From contig CAJUAO010000008.1 of assembly GCA_910584685.1 (NCBI GenBank), positions 62,001 through 126,000 of the forward strand: a DNA stretch of 64,000 nt, given 5' to 3'. Below the pieces are notes generated by a model. It was given only the letters and a program-made list of their open reading frames with translations. It ran no database searches and had not been told where the DNA came from. Source of the stretch: an uncultured Lachnospiraceae bacterium. Its GTDB lineage: Bacteria > Bacillota > Clostridia > Lachnospirales > Lachnospiraceae. This document shows positions 51,199 to 60,033 of this stretch, in pieces; within the stretch, counting starts at the first letter, position 1, and every line of letters starts with the position of its first letter. A program made the position numbers and the translations under genes.

Positions 51199-53538
51199 AT
51201 GAATATATATGATACATTGAATGAACAGCAGAAAAAGGGCGTGTTTACCACTGAGGGACCTGTTCTTATTTTAGCGGGAGCGGGAAGCGGAAAAACAAGA
51301 GTGATAACTCACAGAATTGCATATTTAATAGAAGAAAAACAGGTAAATCCGTGGAATATTATGGCAATTACCTTTACAAATAAAGCGGCGTCAGAAATGA
51401 GGGAGAGAATTGATAACCTTATAGGCTTTGGTTCAGAAAGCATATGGGTAAGCACCTTTCATTCATCCTGTGTACGTATTCTCCGAAGGTTTATAGACAG
51501 GCTCGGCTACGATAATAATTTTACCATATATGATACTGACGACCAGAAAACTGTAATGAAGGATATTTGTAAAAGATTAAATATAGATACAAAAAATATA
51601 AAGGAAAAGGCTGTTTTAAGCATAATATCATCAGCAAAAAACGAAATGCTTTCGCCGGAGCAGTTTAGGAAGAAAAATGAGGAAAGTCTTGGCATGAGGA
51701 AGATAGCGGACGCATATAAGGAATATCAGGAGCAGCTTAAGAAAAATAATGCTTTGGATTTTGATGATTTACTTGTGCTTACGGTAAAGCTTTTTCAGGA
51801 GTACCCGGATGTGCTGGAGAAATATCAGGAGAGATTTAAGTATATTATGGTTGACGAGTATCAGGATACAAATACGGTGCAGTTTAATTTTATAAGCCTC
51901 CTTGCGGGAAAATACAGAAACCTTTGCGTGGTAGGCGACGACGACCAGTCAATATATAAATTCAGAGGAGCGAATATAGCCAATATACTTGATTTTGAGG
52001 AGCTGTTTGATGACACCACGGTCATAAAGCTTGAGCAGAATTACCGTTCAAAGGCAAATATTTTAAATGCCGCAAACGGAGTTATTGCAAATAACAGGGG
52101 AAGAAAGCCAAAATCCTTGTGGACTGATAAGGAGGACGGCGAGCTTATAAGGTTCTGCCAGTATGAAAATAATTATGATGAGGCGGAAAGCATTGCTTCT
52201 GACATAAAGAAAAATGCGGAGGATGGCATATTTACATATAATCAGTGCGTATGTCTGTACAGAACTAACGCGCAGTCGCGAACATTGGAGGAAAAGCTTA
52301 TAGCCTTAAATATTCCATATAAGCTTTTTGGGGGAGTAAACTTTTATGCCCGTAAGGAAATAAAGGATATGCTGGCATACCTTAAGACGGTTGACAACGG
52401 CAGGGATGATGTTGCAGTAAAAAGAATAATAAATATACCAAAGAGAGGAATAGGCTTAACCACAATAGACAGAATTCAAGGTTACGCAGACAGTCAGGGA
52501 ATAAGCTTTTTTGACGCGCTGCTTGATATAGACAGCGTACCGGGAGCTGGAAGAGCCGCAGGAAAGGTAAGAGAGTTTACAAATTTTATAAGAGTTATCA
52601 GAAGTAAGCTTGGAGAATTTCCCCTTACGGAGATAATGGACGATATTATAGACGGAACAGGCTACGTGGAGGAGCTTAGGGCTGAAAATACGGAGGAGTC
52701 CAGAGGAAGAATAGAAAATATAGATGAGCTTGTGTCGAAGCTTGCCGATTATGAGACAGGAGTGGAGCAGCCTACGCTTTCAGGCTTTTTGGAGGAGGTT
52801 GCCCTTGTGGCTGATATAGACAATCTTGAAAATAACAGCGATTATGTGGCGCTTATGACTGTTCACAGCGCAAAGGGACTTGAGTTTCCAAAGGTATATC
52901 TGTGCGGCATGGAGGACGGCTTATTTCCAAGCTATATGAGTATTCAGTCGGAGGACCCTACGGATATAGAGGAGGAGAGAAGACTCTGCTACGTGGCAGT
53001 TACAAGGGCGATGGAAAGCCTTACGATTACATGCGCAAAGGCCCGTATGCAAAGGGGCGAGGTTCAGTATAATAAAATATCACGGTTTGTAAGGGAAATT
53101 CCGGGCAGACTATTAAATACCGATGCCGCAAATTCAAATTCCATAAATACAAGAGCAGGAGCCTTATCGGCAGCAGCATTTTTGGGAAATATGTCAAGGC
53201 CAAGCCCATATCAGGCGGCAAGGCGTGTGGAGAAAACAAAGCCCTATGAATTGCCAAAATCCATGTCGGCGGCAGACTTGGTGAGTCATGGGTTGGTTAA
53301 GAAGGGCTTTGGAAATTCAGATAATAACACGAAAAACGAAGCATCCGGTACGGAGACTTCCGGCGCATATGGCCTAGGCTATGACGTGGGGGATAAGGTA
53401 AGGCATATAAAGTTTGGCACAGGCACGGTATTGTCTATAAGGGACGGAGGAAGGGATTATGAAGTAACCGTGGATTTTCAAAATGCAGGAGTGAAAAAAA
53501 TGTTTGCCTCCTTTGCAAAGCTGAAAAAAACCGACTAA
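51199..53538 (+). CDS. pcrA: UvrD/PcrA-type ATP-dependent DNA helicase
   Basis: 779 aa superfamily 1A helicase. Motifs: LNEQQKKGV (Q), LAGAGSGKTRVITHRIAYL (Walker A), FTNKAASEMRER (Ia), VDEYQDTNTVQF (II), VVGDDDQSIYKFRGA (III), LEQNYRS (IV), TVHSAKGLEFPKVYLCGMEDGLFPS (V), EEERRLCYVAVTRA (VI). The C-terminal tail ends with a Tudor-like VGDKVRHIKFGTGTVLSI segment as in PcrA, which binds RNA polymerase. The ATG at 51199 has GGGAG upstream; the upstream frame runs into the previous terminator. Confidence 0.93.
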   Translation: MNIYDTLNEQQKKGVFTTEGPVLILAGAGSGKTRVITHRIAYLIEEKQVNPWNIMAITFTNKAASEMRERIDNLIGFGSESIWVSTFHSSCVRILRRFIDRLGYDNNFTIYDTDDQKTVMKDICKRLNIDTKNIKEKAVLSIISSAKNEMLSPEQFRKKNEESLGMRKIADAYKEYQEQLKKNNALDFDDLLVLTVKLFQEYPDVLEKYQERFKYIMVDEYQDTNTVQFNFISLLAGKYRNLCVVGDDDQSIYKFRGANIANILDFEELFDDTTVIKLEQNYRSKANILNAANGVIANNRGRKPKSLWTDKEDGELIRFCQYENNYDEAESIASDIKKNAEDGIFTYNQCVCLYRTNAQSRTLEEKLIALNIPYKLFGGVNFYARKEIKDMLAYLKTVDNGRDDVAVKRIINIPKRGIGLTTIDRIQGYADSQGISFFDALLDIDSVPGAGRAAGKVREFTNFIRVIRSKLGEFPLTEIMDDIIDGTGYVEELRAENTEESRGRIENIDELVSKLADYETGVEQPTLSGFLEEVALVADIDNLENNSDYVALMTVHSAKGLEFPKVYLCGMEDGLFPSYMSIQSEDPTDIEEERRLCYVAVTRAMESLTITCAKARMQRGEVQYNKISRFVREIPGRLLNTDAANSNSINTRAGALSAAAFLGNMSRPSPYQAARRVEKTKPYELPKSMSAADLVSHGLVKKGFGNSDNNTKNEASGTETSGAYGLGYDVGDKVRHIKFGTGTVLSIRDGGRDYEVTVDFQNAGVKKMFASFAKLKKTD

Positions 53539-53579
53539 AGGTCATTTCAAAAAGTAGTAGTAAAATATGAAAAATGTGG

Positions 53580-53651
53580 TATAATAGTCTCAACAAAGCT
53601 GAGCCAATTATGTGCAGAAAGCCGCACAGGAATAAGGTTAATAGTCTCAGC
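53580..53651 (+). promoter_or_regulatory. Duplicated leader motif, copy B (upstream of small membrane protein)
   Basis: Same order as at 19360-19455: extended -10 TGGTATAAT (53580-53585), GTCTCAAC (53587-53594), complement GCTGAG (53598-53603), hairpin TGTGC/GCACA (53611-53628), AATAA, and a second GTCTCAGC (53644-53651). The pairing bases differ from copy A but the scheme is kept. A further hairpin GCATAAGC...GCTTATGC follows (about 53655-53686). Confidence 0.6.
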
Positions 53652-53731
53652 AAAGCATAAGCCTGTTTGCATACTGAGCTTATGCATTGGAAATTTCCTA
53701 ATATATTAAAAAAGAAAGGGCGTGTAATTAA

Positions 53732-53983
53732 ATGAACAAGGTTGAAGAAATTATTGCAGCAACAAAGCTTGGCGAGTTAATGCACAAAAAGGAAGAGGAA
53801 GCAAGAAAGAAAAATACAGTGTGGATAGTTCTTACTGTTATTGCAGCGGTAGCTGCCGCAGCAGGTATAGCATATGCGTTGTATAAGCATTTCTCACCAA
53901 AGTATATGGATGATTTTGAGGAAGACTTTGACGATGATTTTGAAGATTTCGACGATGATTTCTTTGAGGATGAGAATGCGTAA
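53732..53983 (+). CDS. Small membrane protein with acidic Asp/Glu/Phe tail
   Basis: 83 aa: a charged helical N-terminus (about 1-28), one membrane helix (about 29-50, VWIVLTVIAAVAAAAGIAYALY), and a tail almost entirely of D, E and F. No family is assigned. RBS GAAAGGG. The long structured leader (53580-53690) upstream is shared in design with the NdpA-like gene. Confidence 0.75.
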   Translation: MNKVEEIIAATKLGELMHKKEEEARKKNTVWIVLTVIAAVAAAAGIAYALYKHFSPKYMDDFEEDFDDDFEDFDDDFFEDENA

Positions 53984-54014
53984 TTAAATTTAAGAGGACT
54001 GTTATATTAGCAGA

Positions 54015-54070
54015 ATATATGCAGGATATAGGTTTCATTGGGATTGAAGCCTATATCCTGCATATTTTTT
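54015..54070 (+). terminator. Strong terminator after small membrane protein gene
   Basis: ATATGCAGGATATAGG (+ loop of about 20 bases) CCTATATCCTGCATAT followed by TTTTT. Confidence 0.93.
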
Positions 54071-54099
54071 AATTAAGCAGCTGATATTGTTTTAACAGC

Positions 54100-57000
54100 T
54101 TATGTGGTTGTATGCTCTTTTCTTTTTTTATAAAGGGCAGTCATGATAATTCCAAATCCGCCTGTAAGCAAGAGGAAAATTAAAACTGCATATTGATTAT
54201 TCACTGTATCGCTTGTTTGAGGGGAGTTGCAGCTCCCGGTTTATCAGAGTCCTTGTCTCCCGCCGCCGGATTTGAGCCGTTGCCACTGTTATCAGTATTG
54301 TTATCATTGCCGCCGTTGCCGCCGCCATTGTTGTCATTATTATTGTCGTCAGTTTGAGGAGGCTGTGAGCTGCCTGATTTTTCGCTGTAAGCCAGCGCAT
54401 ATGTTGAAAATTTATCGGATTTGATTGTAACGGTATTTATATCATCATCCAAATCCTCAAGAACGTCGCTTACGCCGTCATGAATACGAATGACGGAATA
54501 CTTTCTGTCAGCCCCTAAAAGAGCCTTAGGAAGCTCAAATTTAATGGTAACAGGACTGTTTGTCCGGGTGATTTTCTCCTGAAGCTCTCCAATGAACTTC
54601 AGAAGATTTACATCAAGATACTGTCCCAGCACGTAGTCGGGAAGGGCGCTTAAGGCTTCATTTACCGCTGACTTATCCTCTGGGGAAATTGAAGCGTTTG
54701 CGTCTTCGACAGTCAATATAATCTGAATGTGAACGCCGCTTTCAGTCTGCTTTTTTTCTTCATCAGTCAGCACGGCTTCAATAAGCTCCTCGTTAGGAGT
54801 GGAAAGCTCTGTTTTAGGAGCAGCTTCCCCTGTCTGAATGTCAATTTTAATCATTCCGCTGTCAGGAGGCGCAGGGTTATCGTCGTCAGGATTTGAAGGC
54901 TTATCTTTTTTAGGAATATCTACAGGAGGCTTAGAAAGTCCACATATTTTATATTCCTCATGCTTTGAGCCTTTTTCGGCGACAGTTGCTTCCTTATCAA
55001 TTTTCCATTCAAATTCATGAGATTCTTTATCCAGCTTTTCATTACATCCATTATTGGTACATTCATGATAATGGTAAGCGTCGTCAAAATTCCATTCTGT
55101 GCCGGCGCTGTGACCTGTCGCCTTTAGAATAACGCTGTTTCTATCAGTAATTTCTACAGTGGCATTCTCATCGGAAAACCACTTATTACAGTTTTCGCAT
55201 GTATAATATTCTTTATTGCCTGAGGCTGTGCAGGTTGGAGCAAGGCTCTTATGGTAAATTATGTGATGAGTATGTCCGAGGGCAGGAATTTTTTCAGTCT
55301 TTGTATTATTACATACCGTACAGCTAAATAGCTCTTCACCCTCAAGGAGCTCTGTTGGCTCTATTGTAACACGGACGCTGCTCCATGTGTGAGGCGCGCT
55401 ATCGGCCTTGGCATCACAATTTTGGCATTTATGATAGTGATTGTCTGCATCATAACTCCATGGGGTATTATTAAAGTCATGAATATGAATCATAAGCTGA
55501 CCGTCCTTTAGCTTTTTCTCAAAGCTCTTGCCGGCGTAGCCGTTTGCAGTAACCGTTATATTAACATTTTCCAAGTCGCTTTCTGTAAAAGCGTAGACGC
55601 CTAAAGCTTTTAAAACAGGTATGTCCGGAAGTATTCCGTCGTCGGAAGACCATGACCAGTTTACGGAGATTTTTGTTCCGTCAGGAACAGGCTGTCCCAT
55701 TGTAACAGGAGTATTTAATGTGGCTGTCTGTTTATTCAGGGTTACATCTATATCGGTAGTGTTGCCGGAAATTGTTCCACCGGCAATATTAGCTGATTTT
55801 GCATTAACCACCTGTAAGCTTTTGGCGCTGCCTGTGAGAGAGCCGCTGTAAATAGTGAATACTGCATCGGAAGCCTTGTCAGACGTGCCGACGCTTATTG
55901 CTGCCGTATCTGCCGCTGTAATTTTGCCGTTTCCTTCACAGTCACACAGATTAAGAGAGCCGCGCCCGTCAATAAGTATATTTTTGTTAAGAGTTTTGCC
56001 GTTGAGACAAAGGTTGACAGCGCCGTTTATATTTATAGAGTAATTTAAAGACAGATTTTCTTTAAGATACCAGTTTCCTTCAGGAAGAGCATAGCCCTTG
56101 TCCGTAAGAGCCACCTCGGCGCTTTCGGCATAGAGCTTTTCATCTTTAAAAACCAGCGGCTTATATTCCAAGGCTGTATGAGAGGCGTCCGTGCAGTTAG
56201 AGCCTGCGCAGATTTTATGAGAGTGAGGGACTTTTCTGATAACGGCTTCACCGTCAACCAACGCTACCTATAAGGCGTCTGCCGAGCTTATAAAGTAATC
56301 TGCAGGAGACGCGCCGTTCATGTATTTGCTCCAGTCTGAGGTAAATGTACCGCAGGAGCTCATATCGCCTCCGTTTATAAATATATATGCCTTTTTATTT
56401 TCTTTGAAATTAAATGTATTTTCAATGGTTACTGTGCTGTTTTCGGATAATGCGGCAATATCCATAAATTCCTTCAGGGTTCTCCACATACTTTCTAAAT
56501 CTATACCTTGTGAAGCTGCAAAATCCTTCATCATATTCAGCATACTAATTCTTAAGCTGCCGTTTCCTGATATATCAACCGTTCCTGAGAGAAAAACCTT
56601 TCCTGAATTGCAATCAACTCCGATTTCATCGTTATCTGTGATACATCCGCCGTACATATTAAACACAGCGTTGCTGCCGGGAGGGATTGTTGCGGCAAAG
56701 CTGACACCGTTACGGTTTACGCCGCCGATAATTTTTCCGCTGTTTCCATCAGAGCAGTCGCAAAGAGTAAAGTTTCTGTCTGTAAGAATGCGTATTACAG
56801 AGTCTCCGTTTCCGTTTACACGTATGGATTTACCGTTAAGACACAGCTTAACATCTCCCTCTGCAGGTTCCCATTCATCATCCAGGACGATATCCTTTGT
56901 TAAATAAAAATTACCTGTCGTCTGAGGAAGGGAATTATCTGACGTCCATTCCTCCCATGTTATGTCAGAATGATTGTCAGAGCAGCCAGCATCATTGCAG

Positions 57001-57143
57001 ACCTTGTGAGAGTGGTCATCAGGCGCTGCATACATATTGTTTTTTGCAGTAAGCATAGTACTTACAAATAATACAATTATGAATATGCCGCAGCTAAAGA
57101 ATGACATTTTTGATTCTCTAAGCTTCGTAAAAAGTTGTTTCAT
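54100..57143 (-). pseudogene. Decayed surface protein gene: in-frame amber plus 3' frameshift
   Basis: One gene split by lesions. The first part (57143-56268, 291 aa) has a signal peptide, HSH/CSD motifs and a short beta-helix; it ends at TAG (56268-56270). Without any frame change the reading continues as V-A-L-V-D-G-E-A-V for 688 more codons: a second HSH/beta-helix block, several HxHxC...C zinc-ribbon-like modules (YHKCQNCDAK, YYTCENCNKWF, YHYHECTNNGC) and a Gly/Asn/Asp linker, stopping at 54201. A one-base change in the C-run at 54221-54224 would open a tail with PQTSD, a hydrophobic helix and KKRKEH, a sorting signal, ending at 54100. Confidence 0.85.
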
Positions 57144-57262
57144 AAAATTATAGCCTCCTTAGTGATAAATAAAATATGCAGTGTCAAATACGTGAGGTCA
57201 GATATATGAGGTCACATCAAATTATATTGATTTTAACATATTTTTTTAGTAATATAATAACA

Positions 57263-57278
57263 TGTCCATCCATGGACA
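57263..57278. promoter_or_regulatory. MerR-type operator dyad
   Basis: TGTCCAT-CC-ATGGACA, a perfect palindrome between the divergent surface-protein and MerR genes. On the minus strand it fills the spacer between TTGTCC and a TATATT/TATTAC -10; on the plus strand it sits just after TATAAT (57253-57258). This placement fits MerR control of both directions. Confidence 0.6.
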
Positions 57279-57301
57279 AGTTAATGAATTGAGGTGATTT
57301 T

Positions 57302-58177
57302 TTGAAAAAACTTTTTTCCGTGGGACAGGTGACAAAAAGCTGTGATATTCCAAGGACTACCATTCTCCGACTTGAGAGCAGGGGACTGCTTACGCCTGCC
57401 TTTATTGATGAAAAAACGGGCTACCGCTATTATGACAATCTTAATATAACAAAAATTTTGCATATAAAGCTTTTGCTTAGCTTAGATATGAGCTATGACG
57501 ATATTTCTGAATATTATGATACAGGCGGAATATCTCAAAAAATTTAAAAAAAGCTTGAGGATAAGATGCTTATTGTAAAACGCGCTTATGATGAAATGAG
57601 ACTTCGCATGGAGGGGAAGCCGGGAATTAATTATGAGTATATCACTTTGCCTGAATGTGTCTGCTATCAGAGGGAATATAAAGGAACTACGGTTGATGAG
57701 AAATATAATTCTATGTATAATCTCTTTCATGAGGCTGTGGAAAAAGGATACAAGCCCCTTGCTACGGAGCCGCTGATTGTGATTGATAAGCGAAAGGATT
57801 ATTTAGAGGGTGAGTGCAGGAACGAGGCTGCCGATTATTTGTGCTGTATTCCTCTAGCCCCTGACTCTGCGCCAAAGGAGGCAGTTTTCTATCCAAGCTG
57901 CCGGGCGTTTTCGTGCCTTTTTCATGGAGACTACAGCCAGTCTCCATTGGAGAGATTAAGTGAATTTGGCAAAATAATCCGCAGATTAGGCGTTAAGCCT
58001 GCAGGCTATCCGAGAGTGCTGGGTATTGTTGCTCCGTATGTGGGGAGAGAGATTGCTCCAAATAATTATATTTCACGCTATGTAGTGCCGGTGGAGGAAG
58101 AAGACGGACAGGATTTGGAGGATAACAGGCCGGCTTCGGGAGAGAGCAGACCGGCAGACATAAATATAGGTGAATAA
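57302..58177 (+). pseudogene. MerR-family regulator gene broken by an in-frame TAA
   Basis: TTG start after GAGGTGA. The first 81 codons encode a MerR helix-turn-helix (FSVGQVTKSCDIPRTTILRLESRGLLTPAFIDEKTGYRYYD). TAA at 57545-57547 interrupts, then the same frame continues as KKLEDKM and a full effector domain (about 200 aa, GyrI-like: PECVCYQREYKG, CRNEAADYLCCIPL). It may be non-functional, or produce separate N- and C-terminal pieces (ATG at 57566). It is divergent from the decayed surface gene, likely its target. Confidence 0.85.
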
Positions 58178-58388
58178 ATCGTGCAGACAGGTGAAGCAAT
58201 GCCGGTAAAGCAGAGAATTAAAAGCAGAGAATTAATATACATAAGCTTGTATTAATCAGTCTTTTGTGGTAAGCTGATTAAAGTAATATTGTGCAGATTT
58301 ACGTACATAATTTTCAAACCGGCATACAGGCGTAAGCTGTGGATTTGTACAGTCATATCATACAAACATTTTGAAATGGAGATTTAAG

Positions 58389-58790
58389 ATGGAAAAGAAA
58401 AACGGAAAAGAATTTGGATTGCTGCTGTTTGGTCTGGGGATGCTTTTTGGAGGTCTTGTGTTGTTTTTTCTTAGAATTGAGGTTTCATCAAGACCGCTTT
58501 TATGGGGACTTTTCGGAAGCGGCGCAAGGCTAAGCGGACTTATATTTATACCGTTCATATTTGGACTTGTGCTTATGGTTATGTTTTCAAAAAGCATCTG
58601 GCCCCGTATACTTACAGGACTTGGAGTACTTTTTATAGTTTTAAGCGTAATATCAACCATGGACTTTTATTACAGAGGCTCAATGTTTGAAACCATAATG
58701 TATATTATCATGATTTTCTTAGGCGGCGCGCTTTGCCTTAAAATACTTATAATAGATGACCCCAACAGGGGAAAGGGCGGCGGTTTATAA
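58389..58790 (+). CDS. Small polytopic membrane protein
   Basis: 133 aa with four hydrophobic segments (about 9-27, 43-62, 67-86, 95-115). ATG at 58389 with TGGAG upstream; an in-frame TTG at 58371 lacks a site. No motif or family recognised. The region just upstream (58178-58388) contains a tandem AAAGCAGAGAATTA pair (about 58207-58234) but no gene. Confidence 0.7.
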   Translation: MEKKNGKEFGLLLFGLGMLFGGLVLFFLRIEVSSRPLLWGLFGSGARLSGLIFIPFIFGLVLMVMFSKSIWPRILTGLGVLFIVLSVISTMDFYYRGSMFETIMYIIMIFLGGALCLKILIIDDPNRGKGGGL

Positions 58791-58822
58791 GGAACAGCGA
58801 AGCTGTATAGGAGGCAGTAATT

Positions 58823-59350
58823 ATGAATACATATGCCATTGTACTGCATTTTGATTTTGATACAACAAAAAGAATAAATGAGCTTATAAAGGCTGTTTCT
58901 AAAAGAACAGGCAATACATATATGACTGATACTAATATTCCTCCCCATATTACTGTAGGCTGTTATATGACTAAAGAGGACGGCAGAATAGAAGCAGCGG
59001 TAAAGGAAATAATAGGTGAAATTCAGGCAGGAAGTATTGTGTTCGATGAAATAAAAGCGTTTGAGCCGAAGGTATTATTTCTTTCGCCAAAGAGAAATGC
59101 CTATATTACAGGATTAAACGAAAGTATTTATAAAGCTTTATGTGAAAAATTTAAACCTGGGGAGAATGGATATTATATTCCGGGAAATTGGATTCCTCAT
59201 TGCGCATTAGCGGTGAGAATGAAAGGAAATGAGATAGCACAGGCAATGAAAGAAACAGAAAAAACAGAGCTGCCTATTACGGCAAGAGTTACGGAGGCAG
59301 CATTGGCAAGATGTAATCCATATAAGGAAATATGTGTGTGGACGTTGTAA
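58823..59350 (+). CDS. 2H phosphoesterase / 2'-5' RNA ligase-like protein
   Basis: 175 aa. The two-histidine phosphoesterase motifs are present: PHITVG (HxT, about 45-50) and PHCALAV (HxA, about 132-138), the second with Ala instead of Ser/Thr. Such enzymes act on 2',3'- or cyclic phosphodiesters in RNA or nucleotides. RBS AGGAGG before the ATG. The change at the second motif may weaken catalysis. Confidence 0.82.
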   Translation: MNTYAIVLHFDFDTTKRINELIKAVSKRTGNTYMTDTNIPPHITVGCYMTKEDGRIEAAVKEIIGEIQAGSIVFDEIKAFEPKVLFLSPKRNAYITGLNESIYKALCEKFKPGENGYYIPGNWIPHCALAVRMKGNEIAQAMKETEKTELPITARVTEAALARCNPYKEICVWTL

Positions 59351-59384
59351 ATCATTGTGTATATAGGACATTAATTATTATAGG

Positions 59385-59500
59385 GTAACAATTATATATG
59401 AGGTATCAATAGTATATATATGGTTATTATAGTGTATCAATTATATATGGGGTATCAATAGTACATATAGGGTATTTAATAAATAGTATATAGGTATTTA
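59385..59500 (+). repeat. Degenerate AT-rich tandem repeat
   Basis: GGTATCAATAGTATATAT, GTGTATCAATTATATATG and GGTATCAATAGTACATAT follow each other with about 24- and 24-base steps, ending with GGTATTTAATAAATAGTATAT. It fills the 167-base gap before the SMI1-like gene. No gene is seen. Confidence 0.55.
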
Positions 59501-59517
59501 TATGGAGGAGAAAGAAA

Positions 59518-60000
59518 TTGGTTGAGGGTTTTGTAGCTTACATGAAGGAAAAAGGCTGGAATATTGAATTGAGGGAAGCGCAGAGGGAGTATCTTCCTGA
59601 AATAATAATAAAAAGATATGGAAACGTTCCGAAGAGATGGCTGGAATTTATTAGAAGCATTAAGTGTATGGTAAGTTCTGACGAAACAGCATGGTTTTTA
59701 TGTGCAGAGGATTTCGAGGTAAACGTAAACAGTGACGAAGGCTTTCAATGGAATGAATGGGAAATTATAGGACTTAGAAGCGCTGAGGACGACGAGAAAT
59801 GGGAAAGAGAAATAAGGAAATTTTGGGATGTACATCTTCCTATTATTATGTCTGTAAAGGGATTTTATTCCTATTATGCCATAGATGTAAGGGATGGCTT
59901 CATTGTATACGGAGCAGAGCCGGAATTTGAAGAATGTAAGACTGTTGCGGCATCCTTTGAGGATTTTATGGAAAAAATAGTAAAGAATCAGCTTTTATAA
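59518..60000 (+). CDS. SMI1/KNR4 (SUKH)-like protein
   Basis: 160 aa. The pattern IIIKRYGNVPKRWLEFIRSI (N-terminal helix-turn) ... FYSYYAIDVRDGFIVYGAEPEFEECKTVAASFEDFMEKI (C-terminal strands and helix) fits the SUKH superfamily, common as immunity proteins of polymorphic toxins but also as orphan cytoplasmic proteins. Start TTG at 59518 with GGAGGAGAAAG upstream. No toxin gene is adjacent, so an orphan or general role is equally possible. Confidence 0.65.
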   Translation: MVEGFVAYMKEKGWNIELREAQREYLPEIIIKRYGNVPKRWLEFIRSIKCMVSSDETAWFLCAEDFEVNVNSDEGFQWNEWEIIGLRSAEDDEKWEREIRKFWDVHLPIIMSVKGFYSYYAIDVRDGFIVYGAEPEFEECKTVAASFEDFMEKIVKNQLL

Positions 60001-60033
60001 AAAGATACATTGTGCAGCAGAAATGAGGTAGTG

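Noticed and set aside
56268..56270. Amber codon read as pyrrolysine or suppressed
   Set aside because: The gene also has a frameshift at its 3' end and the neighbouring MerR gene has a TAA lesion; ordinary decay explains all three better, and no Pyl genes are in the window.
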